Assembly: GCA_010015805.1 (NCBI GenBank)
Contig: ML978133.1
Span: 372,001-436,000 of the forward strand
Source: Rhizodiscina lignyota
Lineage: Eukaryota; Ascomycota; Dothideomycetes; Aulographales; Rhizodiscinaceae
Length of the DNA: 64,000 nucleotides
Direction: 5' to 3'
Shown here: positions 1 through 9,119 of the stretch, piece by piece
Layout: every line of letters starts with the position of its first letter
Numbering within the stretch: position 1 is the first letter of the stretch
Position numbers and translations under genes: made by a program
Notes under the pieces: generated by a model
Database searches by the model: none
What the model saw: only the letters and a program-made list of their open reading frames with translations
What the model was told of the DNA's origin: nothing

Positions 1-700
1 GAGCGGCAGTAAATGCAGTGACGAGGGCAGCAGACGATCCGAGACCGGTCTTGTTCGTCTTATTGAGAGGAGTTCCAAAATCCGCAAATTTGGGTGGATT
101 GCTTGAGCCTGCCGCACAAGGAATGTCGGAGGGTGCCGAGTAGTAGTCGTTGTCAGCGAGGATCGTCACAGACGCTGGCTGTATTCTGGCAGGCTGTATG
201 GTTGAGACATACGTGAGGACGTAACCCAGCGCAGCCTCGACGAAGAGATTCCGGCTGATACGCTGAGAGGCAGCACTAGGAAGTCGAATATAAAAATGAG
301 CTTGAATTGAAAGGACATCAAGTCACAGTCAATTGAGAAGTGGTGAATTTGGTGCGCAAAAGTGGATTCAATACACAAGATACCAAACAACATAGAGCAT
401 GCAGTCAAGTAAGATGATTTGGTCAACTTACGCCCGTAGCTGTGTCAGATGTATCCCTCCATCCTCTTCAGTCTGCCTGTAGCTGTATTCCCACACGGCA
501 TCTCTGAATTGTGGTGACTTAACAATGATCTCAGATAAAGTGACCCCTGGAGCTGTAGGAATGTCGTTGACGACTACATGTATTCGCGCGTCAATGCCAA
601 ACGTCAGACCGGTGTACGCGCGGTCAAGGACGAGGAAACCTCCGCAGAGGAGCACCTTGCCTGGGCTACTGACAACTGTCCGAGTCGGCGATAAAGCCAT
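1..700 (-). CDS. ERG8: Phosphomevalonate kinase, N-terminal part (runs off left edge)
   Basis: This GHMP-family kinase phosphorylates mevalonate-5-phosphate to the diphosphate in the mevalonate/sterol pathway. Two exons are visible on the minus strand, 700..432 and 254..1, with an intron at 431..255 (GTAAGT donor, TATCAG acceptor) that joins LTQLRA to RNLFVEAALGY in frame. The N-terminus has the family signature SPGKVLLCGGFLVLD, and the second exon has the ATP-binding motif GLGSSAALVTAFTAA close to the window edge. I chose the ATG at 700 (MALSPTRT) because it sits just before the conserved APGK-like motif; an in-frame ATG at 745 would add 15 residues. The C-terminal two thirds lie outside the window. 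The gene is divergent from the PPR gene at 1536. Confidence 0.9.
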
Positions 701-1535
701 CGTAACCCGCGGAGGCTGGGCAGGAGTAACGAGACAACCCGACAACGTCCTGCAGGACGGGGTTGCGATATTCGTGGGGTAAGCTCGATAGCCGTGCGAG
801 ACGAGCAGATGACCTCAAAAGCGGCAACGAGGCTCAGAGGCACTGGTGGAGCAATTGGCCTGAGGGATCCCGTCGCATGCTCGTTGCTTGACTCACCAGA
901 AAAGGGGAGCCCGAGAGGAGGGAGTGCCACTGAGTGCTAGAGCCCTGGTGGCCTAGTCGCTCGCGTAGCTGGACGGGCCAATCGACTTCCGCTCCGTTCC
1001 CTCCCGCGCCCTCGCATTCACTATTGCGTGTACGAATCTGCACCGAACACGTCCAGCGTGCGAACACGTATTTCTCTGCCTTCACTTCTTCTTGGGGCTG
1101 ATACCTGTTAATTCAGGCCAGCCGTCACCTTCACTTCCCTCCTTCACACACTACGATAAGTTTGATTTTGATCGTTTGACGGGGACTTGCCCTGTGCCGT
1201 CTCGTCTCGTATCGTCTCATCTCGCACCTATCACCATTTCCACCTCGAGTACCCCTACAACTCCATTCGCGCGTTTGTTTGGCGGCTGTGCGGTCGTCAA
1301 ATGAACCTGCAATTATTGTATATTTCGAGTATCCAAGTAGGTTCTTTTCGCATGTCCATACTGTCGTTCCGCATCCTTCCTATCACCTCTTCGTCTCGTG
1401 CGCGAGATATTTCGACTCCTCCAAGAGCTCCATCGAGCTCCATTATCACAGCTTCCACTGCCGAAACGTCGAAACACATTCTGACTTGCTTTGTAGTCTC
1501 ACCCTTCAAATCTGAAGGGTTCCTCGATATCCTAA
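701..1535. promoter_or_regulatory. Shared divergent promoter region, ERG8 / PPR gene
   Basis: This 835-bp gap lies between two outward-facing start codons. The right half, from about 1100, is pyrimidine-rich and typical of fungal leaders (runs of tcgtctcgtctc type around 1195-1225). Short ORFs here show no protein-like features. I saw no convincing TATA element. Confidence 0.5.
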
Positions 1536-4500
1536 ATGGTCTTGAAGTCCCTCAACCTCGCGCGCCAGAGTCTAGCAAAGACCTTCACCCACGGTTATGC
1601 CCAATCAGTAGTTGCCGCCAGCCAGTCATCCTACGCATCGCAAAATCATCCCTTCGGTACACTCCATACTAGTTTCGCCACTCGATTCGGTGGCAAAGCT
1701 GGCGTCTCCCAGCATTACAGCGCTTTCCAGGGTACCACTCAACAGCCTGGAGCTTCCAGCAAGCATGGACAGCAGGAGAATACCGATTCTGGCCTCGCTG
1801 CCTACTACGCGGCATGGCAGAGGGCTCAGAGACTAGGCGAATGGCAGCAGTTTCAATTTACAAAGCGCATTGAGTGGAAGGCACCCACCGCTGTTGCTGA
1901 AGGAAAGGCAACGTCAAAGGAGTCCGCTACTTTTGAAGATGTCGATGAAACAAAAGCTACAAAGGCCGTGCCAGAAAGAGCATACTCGTCAAGCGCCGTC
2001 GATGATTTCAGGAAATCTGTTGGCAGCGAGGAAGCCGAGGCTGCCGCCATCGCCGAAGTCGACAAAGCAATCGCGGAAGAGATTGCTCGCTCGAAAGAGG
2101 AGAAGTCTTCGATCCATGCTGCTTCAGAAAATGCGGTAGCTGCCGCTGACAGCGCCGCCGCAAATGATGTCCCAGAGAAGTCAGTCACACCGGTCTCCAC
2201 TGGCACAGTCGATTCTCTGCCCCTGAGCGACCTCACCAAGGCAACCACAGTTTCTATTCAGGACTCATACGCAGAACAATTGAACAAGCTTGCGGAACAG
2301 CATCAACATGGCGAAATTCCAGCAGTTTTCGAACACATGCTGGCACAAGGCATCAAGCCTACTGCGTCTGCCTACAATACTCTTTTGGTCGCTGCGCTCT
2401 CTCTTACGCACGGAAAGCATCACATCGTACCAAAGGCACTCGATGTCTATTCTGACATGCTTCGACGCCGTGTCATTCCCGATACTACGACTTATGCAAT
2501 CCTTATCGAGCTACTTTCTACACGTGCACTAGACGTCTTGGCGTCGAAAGAACAGCTTGAAGAGCGACGGCTTCGTTATGGAGGCATCGAAGAGGAGGGC
2601 AAATTCATGTTCCGCTCTAATGATGCCGAGTTTGACATTCTCTCCGAAGACGACTCACTCGCTCTGGCTCTGAAGCTTTTCCGAACTGCAACATCAACGC
2701 ACTCTGAGCAACCATTTGCCGGAAATACTTATCATGCTCTGATTACAGCGTGTGCTGAGGCGGGTAAAGTAGACGACATGGTCGCAATTTATTCGCACAT
2801 GGAGTCTCAAAACGTTGTTCCTCGAGCAGACTTATTCGTGCCTATGATACAGGCATTTGGAGTCTCTGGAGACCTCCGCAGCGCAGTAGAATGTTACGAA
2901 GAATACAAGACACTGGCCATTGCGCATAATAACGGCGAACTGGACATAGTTCGAAAGGACGACGAGGTCTACGCTGCGTTAGTCAAGGCTTACGAGGTTT
3001 GCGGCCGCTCTGAAGGTGGACAGCGATTCTTGAACAAACTTGAGACAACCGTCAACGATAATGCCAAGGTTGTGGAGCTCCGTGGCACCATCAGCATGCA
3101 GGCGCTTATACCTCATATGCTCAAGCGAGGGGCTTTTGCCCAGGCGTTCCAATATGCGCACGAAAAACTGGATCCACAAGTTCGAGACCAGGCCATCAGC
3201 TCCATCTGCGCCGCAGCTGCAGACGCCAACCATGTCGACATTGCTACAGAGGCGTACTTATCTCTCAGCGATGCGGCTGACGTTACCCTCCCGGCACTCT
3301 CCATGGGAGCGATGCACATTCGCGTTGGCAATCTTGCCGCAGCTGAGGAATACTGGAAGGTCCTTGAACACTCCAATGTACAGTCGGAGTTTCTGGAAGC
3401 TGCCTCCATGCATACTGTTGCTCTGATTGGTACCGGACACTCTGACACTGCCCTTCGCCAATGCCGCCAGATGTTCTCTCGCATTCGTGACTCTCAGTCC
3501 ACCAATAAGCAGGCCAGGTCTGAGATCATTGAGCAAATCGACGAAGCAATAGAATTCATCGGTCACTTTATCAGTAGACGGGGCATGACCTTGCCTGTCA
3601 AGTCCAGTATGGAGCTTATGTGGATGATGATTGATAACGGTGGTTTGGTCACTCCTGTTGCCGGGCATCTTCTTGCTGGGCTCGGACCAGAAGCTGTCAG
3701 CCACCTGGGATGGGAAGATGTTAATCTCCTCACCCAGGTCCAAGCTGGCATGATCATCAACGGTTCCGCAATGGACATCGGTCACGAGGCACGATTTGCG
3801 CACCTCTTCGAGGTAGTAGTCAACAGTGGCATGACAGCGAACAAGGACACAGCTGGCTTGGTTGAGAAGGCTCTTGCCAAGCTTGGTCGATCCGATCTCT
3901 CACAACGTTGGTTACAGTACCGCTATCCGGTTGCGCAACCCGTTTACTCGCCAGTATCATACCATGGCATGACTCCCACTTCCCCAGCCCCGGTAGCTTT
4001 CGAAGACTCGTACGATCCATATGCTGCAACTACGGACAACAAGGGCTCTGTGGCCATTACGGACCTGCTCGACAAGACTCATGGAAAGTCGTCTTCGCAT
4101 CTGAATGAAGCTCTGACACGATTCAAGAATATGCGTCGAGCTGGTCGTCATCCTCGCTTCTTCACCTACGCGAAGCTCATCAGCGCTGCCGCCAAAGAGG
4201 GCCGTCTGCCACTCGCGCATGACATCCTTGCACTAGCGAAGCAGGATGTGCCATATCTCCCACAGCACCGTATTGTTCGATTTGGTTGGGTCTCTATCTT
4301 GGACGCAATGGTCGCTGCCTGCTTGACTACTGGGCAGCGCCAGCTTGCGGCCCAATTTCACCAGGAACTCCTCGACATGGGTGCTGCACCGTCAGCAAAT
4401 ACTTTCGGCCTCTATATCACTACCCTGAAGGAATCGACCAAGACCTTTGACGAGGCTACTGAGGCGGTGAAGATCTTCATCCGTGCAAAGTCTGAGGGCG

Positions 4501-5429
4501 TTGAACCATCATCCTTCTTGTACAATGCCCTTATTGGCAAGCTTGGCAAGGCCAGGCGCATCGACGACTGCCTCTTCTACTTCGCCGAGATGCGCAACCT
4601 TGGCATACGCCCGACGAGCGTCACGTATGGAACCATTGTCAACGCTCTTTGCCGTGTCAGCGACGAGAAATTCGCAGAGGAGCTTTTCGAGGAGATGGAA
4701 AGCATGCCAAATTACAAACCTCGGCCGGCGCCATATCACAGCATGATGCAATTCTTCCTCTCGACAAAGCGCGACCGTAGCAAAGTTCTGGCTTACTATG
4801 AACGCATGCGCTCCAAGAACATTCAGCCTACAACTCATACCTATAAGCTTCTGATTGATACCTACGCCACACTCGATCCCATCGACATGACCGCCGCGGA
4901 GGCCGTCTTGGACCAGATCCGTCAGGCTGGTGAATTGCCAGAGGCTGTTCACTATGCATCCCTTGTCCATGCGAAGGGATGTGTTTTGCATGACGTTGAA
5001 GGCGCCCGTCGGACTTTCGACACTGTTCTCGCGGATCGACGCATCAGACCACAAGCTTGTCTTTATCAGGCGCTCTTCGAAGCGATGGTCGCTAACCATC
5101 TTATTGAAGAGACCGAGCCTATCGTTGCGGACATGAAAGTACGTGGCGTTGAAATGACACCGTACATTGCCAACTCTCTCATCCACGGCTGGGCCATGGC
5201 GAAGAATATCGCGAAAGCAGAGGCTATCTACAAGGCTGTCCCTGTCGGGAAACGCGAGCCAAGCACGTACGAGGCCATGACCCGAGCTTTCATGGCTCTC
5301 GAGGACCGTGAGCATGCCATGGTCGTTGTCAATGAGGGCCTATCGAGAGGCTACCCAACGGCAGTTGCGAACAAGATACTGGAATTGGTGGGTGGCGGCA
5401 GGTCAGCCGCTCCGGAAGTGGCGCAGTAA
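1536..5429 (+). CDS. Large mitochondrial-type pentatricopeptide repeat (PPR) protein
   Basis: A single uninterrupted frame of 1297 aa. The N-terminus (MVLKSLNLARQSLAKTF) is basic, rich in Ser/Ala and free of acidic residues, as in mitochondrial presequences. An Ala/Glu-rich low-complexity segment follows at about residues 110-230. Helical PPR motifs start near residue 278 (AYNTLLVAAL), recur near 397 (TYHALITACAEAG), and form a dense run from about 985 to 1260 (LYNALIGKLGKARRIDDC, then VTYGTIVNAL). PPR proteins bind organelle RNA and control its processing or translation. Size and layout resemble the fungal Cya5 group needed for COX1 expression, but that assignment is tentative. No intron is needed. 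Long open frames on the opposite strand (for example 4509..5315) are shadows. Confidence 0.88.
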   Translation: MVLKSLNLARQSLAKTFTHGYAQSVVAASQSSYASQNHPFGTLHTSFATRFGGKAGVSQHYSAFQGTTQQPGASSKHGQQENTDSGLAAYYAAWQRAQRLGEWQQFQFTKRIEWKAPTAVAEGKATSKESATFEDVDETKATKAVPERAYSSSAVDDFRKSVGSEEAEAAAIAEVDKAIAEEIARSKEEKSSIHAASENAVAAADSAAANDVPEKSVTPVSTGTVDSLPLSDLTKATTVSIQDSYAEQLNKLAEQHQHGEIPAVFEHMLAQGIKPTASAYNTLLVAALSLTHGKHHIVPKALDVYSDMLRRRVIPDTTTYAILIELLSTRALDVLASKEQLEERRLRYGGIEEEGKFMFRSNDAEFDILSEDDSLALALKLFRTATSTHSEQPFAGNTYHALITACAEAGKVDDMVAIYSHMESQNVVPRADLFVPMIQAFGVSGDLRSAVECYEEYKTLAIAHNNGELDIVRKDDEVYAALVKAYEVCGRSEGGQRFLNKLETTVNDNAKVVELRGTISMQALIPHMLKRGAFAQAFQYAHEKLDPQVRDQAISSICAAAADANHVDIATEAYLSLSDAADVTLPALSMGAMHIRVGNLAAAEEYWKVLEHSNVQSEFLEAASMHTVALIGTGHSDTALRQCRQMFSRIRDSQSTNKQARSEIIEQIDEAIEFIGHFISRRGMTLPVKSSMELMWMMIDNGGLVTPVAGHLLAGLGPEAVSHLGWEDVNLLTQVQAGMIINGSAMDIGHEARFAHLFEVVVNSGMTANKDTAGLVEKALAKLGRSDLSQRWLQYRYPVAQPVYSPVSYHGMTPTSPAPVAFEDSYDPYAATTDNKGSVAITDLLDKTHGKSSSHLNEALTRFKNMRRAGRHPRFFTYAKLISAAAKEGRLPLAHDILALAKQDVPYLPQHRIVRFGWVSILDAMVAACLTTGQRQLAAQFHQELLDMGAAPSANTFGLYITTLKESTKTFDEATEAVKIFIRAKSEGVEPSSFLYNALIGKLGKARRIDDCLFYFAEMRNLGIRPTSVTYGTIVNALCRVSDEKFAEELFEEMESMPNYKPRPAPYHSMMQFFLSTKRDRSKVLAYYERMRSKNIQPTTHTYKLLIDTYATLDPIDMTAAEAVLDQIRQAGELPEAVHYASLVHAKGCVLHDVEGARRTFDTVLADRRIRPQACLYQALFEAMVANHLIEETEPIVADMKVRGVEMTPYIANSLIHGWAMAKNIAKAEAIYKAVPVGKREPSTYEAMTRAFMALEDREHAMVVVNEGLSRGYPTAVANKILELVGGGRSAAPEVAQ

Positions 5430-6054
5430 AGTCTGGATATGCCTGCTAACTAACCACGCTGGCTCCACAAGGCGGAAAGGCTTATTTGAACCAGCGCAAC
5501 GAAGGAATGTCTTCGTTGTTGAACTTCAGTTCTCTTTTTGACTTTTAATCTTGATCTTGCATCGTCGTTTGCAAACTTTGTTTCTTTTGTACGTTTTGCA
5601 TTGGACGGCCGATCTACGCAGCCGGGAGGGAGAAGATACCCTGGCGCACCCTGTATTAACGGCCGACGACATCACGGGCAACTGGCGTTTTCCGAGCGAT
5701 TTTAGGCGAGCGGGCCGGCGCTTTTGTGAGAATATATTTCAAGGGTTTGCAAAGGGATTTGTACCATAGGTAGCTCAAGGATACCCACTCCTCTCTAGAC
5801 GAGACCACAAGATGTGGCTCTGGTAAAAGTGAAAAGAAGATTTCGAACGTTAAACTCTCAAGCTTCGCTCTCCATTGTTTCAAGGCATCTTAATTGTGGT
5901 CTCTTGGCTCTTCTGCTCGGATCCCGTGGACTCGATGACTAGGCCGACTGCTACCGTCCTGAAGCGCGCTCCGTGGTTACACCTCGAACAGGCCACCTAC
6001 CGATCATGTGGCCCGCGTTAAGCTTTTGTTGTGAAGGTGTTGTTGTTGTTTCCT
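5430..6054. other. 3' flank of PPR gene and distal upstream region of the 7154 gene
   Basis: About 625 bp with no supported gene. T-rich sequence around 5515-5590 probably carries the PPR transcript end. A (gtt)n-like run, gttgttgttgtt, occurs near 6040. Confidence 0.4.
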
Positions 6055-6077
6055 GACGCGCTAGGGGCTAGCGCGTC
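6055..6077. promoter_or_regulatory. Perfect 10-bp inverted repeat upstream of a TATA box
   Basis: The arms GACGCGCTAG (6055-6064) and CTAGCGCGTC (6068-6077) are exact reverse complements separated by GGG. Each arm holds an ACGCG core like that of MCB/APSES-type sites. The element lies 17 bp before TATAAG at 6095, which suggests an operator for a dimeric regulator of the 7154 gene. That role is inferred. Confidence 0.6.
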
Positions 6078-6094
6078 CGCGGGATTGCTCCTGG

Positions 6095-6100
6095 TATAAG
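6095..6100 (+). promoter_or_regulatory. TATA box candidate for the 7154 gene
   Basis: TATAAG occurs in the context tggTATAAGgagc. It is followed within 20-30 bp by a strongly pyrimidine-rich tract (ccctgccctttcctctcac) typical of fungal transcription starts. This places the start about 1 kb upstream of the ATG, consistent with a long spliced leader. Confidence 0.5.
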
Positions 6101-7153
6101 GAGCTCACCGCCCTGCCCTTTCCTCTCACACCAGGACAACAAATACATCTCGACTTTGACCTTCTTCTCTTCAATCATCCCGCTCTACTTCACTGACTCC
6201 CCATCTCTCTAAAGCGCTCGAGGCCATCTCACCGCCCCTCTTACACACAACGCCGCCGTTCTTGCTCGGTCACATCGCGTACCTTGCTCAACCGCGTCTT
6301 TGGGTGCGTGACTTCAGGCTTCAAGCTTGTGAGTATGCGCTCGATTGTTTTGTCTCCAGACACGAGACTGACTTTCAAGAAGACGGATCTGCGACATCCG
6401 CGTGGTAGTCAACTCACTGCGTCCCTGAGCCGCTGATTTGCCACCCACGCGCCGTGCATAACACCACACAACTGTCTCACCGCTCCACCGTTGTTGCGTC
6501 ACTGCTCAACCGCACGCTTCCACGGAGATTTAACACAGGCGGCCGGAAAATTTTTCTCCCGCAGCTCGCCTCTTTTCTCGCACACACTTCTCTCATCCTC
6601 TTCCTCATTTACTCTTCTCACCCAAGAACTTCCTGCTCAACCCAAGCAACAACGCAACATCGCAACTACTCTAGCAAAGCAGTGAGTATATGAGTAAGGT
6701 CAATCAAATTATAAGTTCGATATGTTACGTCACATTTCAGGTCCTGGTTCCTTGGTTGACTTCACCAACACCACACATATCGACATCAGAAGCTCGACCA
6801 CACTTGTCAGCTGTTGTTTCTCTCCTCGCACTCGACCGACCTATCAAGGCAGTACGTATTTGAGAGAATATGCATCCTCAGAAGAGATCGAAAGTATTAT
6901 GTGACCTTGCAGGCCTCGCTTCACTGTTCCAGTGTTCAACCTTACCGGCGCAACACGCAACTCGCATCCGAGCGAGCACTCATTCTCAAGCAAGACTAAA
7001 AGCTGATTTGACTTGTCAGCCTCTTGTGTCTTTGCTTCCATCATTCGAACTTACCTATCACTGAGTACGTAAACGACAGTCATTGCTCAGAGGATCAGAC
7101 ACTTACGTCATGTATTAGATATCCACCTCCTTACTCACCACCTTACCGCAACT
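6101..7153 (+). other. Long 5' leader of the 7154 gene with probable 5'-UTR introns
   Basis: The region is C/T- and CA-rich with no conserved coding frame. Three segments look like standard-length introns: 6682..6740 (GTGAGT ... TTTCAG), 6852..6912 (GTACGT ... TTGCAG) and 7065..7118 (GTACGT ... TATTAG), of 59, 61 and 54 nt. A further donor-like GTGAGT lies at 6329. Short ORFs and ATGs lie in the parts predicted to be removed. Splicing here is inferred from signals and spacing only. Confidence 0.45.
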
Positions 7154-9034
7154 ATGACTTCTCGCCCTCAGTCTATCTGCGGCTTGCACGTGGGAGACAA
7201 GGTGCCCAAGCCTCTTGTCCCAGGAGTGGACAATCGCATGCATGATTCGCTTTTGCATAATGCGGGCGGCATGATCATCGTGCACGAGTCCGAGCTATTC
7301 CAGCTCCAAAAGGAATACCGTGAGAAGACTGGCAACTCCGTCACCATTGGTCCTGAATTCCCCTTCATGAACCTGCCCCGCGAGCTACGCAACAAGGTCT
7401 ACGACTCCGTGTACCCCGGAGGCGAGACCGTTACTCCTTTCCAATCCGTTAAGGGCTCGCCCAAAGCTGAAGATGACTTCGCGGACTTCACCCAGTACAT
7501 CGTCTCACCGGATGAGCCCGGCGCCAGCAGCCGCTTAACCGCATCAGCCCTTGCGCTGATCTCCCAACCCCTCCGCAAGGAGTCTGTCGACGATATGGCC
7601 AATGTTGCGAACCCAACCAACAGGTTTCCAGCTCTGGACTTCCGCTCTGACTGGGCAGGCATGACCGCTTTGCTCCGTAGCTTGGGCAAGAAAGAAGCGA
7701 GCCACCTGCTGCACAAGATCACCTTCCGCATCCCCAATGCTGCCGGCCATCTCCTTAAGAAGAAAACTATCTCCGATGTCGACGTTGTCGATATCGCCAA
7801 AGCTCTGTTTGAACTTGGAAGTCTTGTATCACCTGTTCCATCTAAGGACATCACGACCTTCAGTGTGATGGACGATATCTCCCATCACCACTCCGAAGAG
7901 TGGTTCGACGTGCTCGTCCCCAGCATTAACGGTCCGATGATTGATCCGGCCTTGCTTGAAAAAGCCAACTTCACCGCTGTTGGTCACACTGGACAGAGGC
8001 CAGTCATCACACTGTCCATTCCTGAGATGAAAGATCATCGTGGTATTCTTGCGCTCAAGACAATCATGTGGCGCCTGGGCTACGCCCTCAAATACGTTAG
8101 CGCGACTCCGGACGATCCTACTCACCTGCCTTGGGTTCCTCATATGGATGATGACGCCCAGTTCATTGCACCAGATGATGCACCCTTGTTCGTCACCTGC
8201 ACCTGGGAGCGCAGCTCGACGCCAGAGCATACCACCGCCGACCATCCTACCCGCTTCTGCACTGAGCAAGTGGAGATTGATGAATTCAGTCTCAGGGTAA
8301 TCGTGACAGGAATTCAACCCCCACTGGCTGATGGTGTTTGTGGCCACATCACCCCTGGAAACGCTAGCATCGAAGTGTGCTCTCAGCTGTCGGCAGCCGA
8401 GCTGTCCTACCTCAAGAAGGCCCCGCTTGGAACTCTGCTCAAGACACACTTCCGCCTTGCCAATGGCGGCACAGTTCCGGTCCAGGTCTGCCGTTGCCAC
8501 TCGCTTCCTCTCTCGGTCGGCCTTGCAGACCTGCACGGCCTGCACTGGGCTGACTACGACATGGGCAACTACCTTGGCGTCTGGGACTTCCTGCAGATCC
8601 CGCGTGACGAGGTCCTCAAGTACGGCTGCAGCGCATATCAGTTCCAGTTCTGCCAGGAGACTGGACTGCCAAAGATTCCGGCCGGCGAGTCGGACCAGAT
8701 CAGCCCTGCGCTGTTCTGGCACGGCCCGGCGGCAAACGCCATCCTGATGCGTGGCATCGACGAGGACCCACTGTTCCATGCGGACATGAGAGACGCTGGG
8801 TTGGCAGACATCGTTCACAAGCGCCTGGTCCACGCCAAGGTGGACACTGGTGCGGCTTTCACGCCGTACCAGCTGAACGGGGCTCCGCACAGCGGAGTAG
8901 TGGCGGCGCTGTTCCGCCCGCACGTGCTGTGCCCATGGCACAGCACGTCGCTCAGCAAGTACATGGACCCGCTCAGCTGGTCCGCCTCGTCCTTGCTCAC
9001 CCACTGGGTGAACATCGACGAGGCCACCAGATAG
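7154..9034 (+). CDS. F-box-like protein of unknown function (626 aa)
   Basis: An intronless 626-aa frame. Near residues 68-85 it has FPFMNLPRELRNKVYDSVY, the F-box-like pattern (LPxELRNxxY) that opens many ascomycete, especially Dothideomycete, proteins of unknown role. The remaining ~540 residues match no domain I recognise. They contain His-rich stretches, a C-H cluster near QVCRCHSLPL and many Trp residues, and no signal peptide or membrane segment. The ATG at 7154 (MTSRPQSI) is the first in frame after the putative leader introns. The antisense strand is open for 477 codons (7829..9262), but its low-complexity Arg/Val/Leu-rich product looks like a shadow. If the F-box reading is right the protein could recruit SCF ubiquitin ligase; this is a guess. 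Confidence 0.75.
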   Translation: MTSRPQSICGLHVGDKVPKPLVPGVDNRMHDSLLHNAGGMIIVHESELFQLQKEYREKTGNSVTIGPEFPFMNLPRELRNKVYDSVYPGGETVTPFQSVKGSPKAEDDFADFTQYIVSPDEPGASSRLTASALALISQPLRKESVDDMANVANPTNRFPALDFRSDWAGMTALLRSLGKKEASHLLHKITFRIPNAAGHLLKKKTISDVDVVDIAKALFELGSLVSPVPSKDITTFSVMDDISHHHSEEWFDVLVPSINGPMIDPALLEKANFTAVGHTGQRPVITLSIPEMKDHRGILALKTIMWRLGYALKYVSATPDDPTHLPWVPHMDDDAQFIAPDDAPLFVTCTWERSSTPEHTTADHPTRFCTEQVEIDEFSLRVIVTGIQPPLADGVCGHITPGNASIEVCSQLSAAELSYLKKAPLGTLLKTHFRLANGGTVPVQVCRCHSLPLSVGLADLHGLHWADYDMGNYLGVWDFLQIPRDEVLKYGCSAYQFQFCQETGLPKIPAGESDQISPALFWHGPAANAILMRGIDEDPLFHADMRDAGLADIVHKRLVHAKVDTGAAFTPYQLNGAPHSGVVAALFRPHVLCPWHSTSLSKYMDPLSWSASSLLTHWVNIDEATR

Positions 9035-9119
9035 GCTCGCGTGCTCTCTCTTCTCTCCCCCCTTCCCCCCTAAATAGCCTCTCAAATACAAACGTTCCCC
9101 CCTTCTCTCTAAGTGTAAA

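Noticed and set aside
4509-5315. 268-codon minus-strand frame inside the PPR gene
   Set aside because: A shadow of the PPR frame with no recognisable family.
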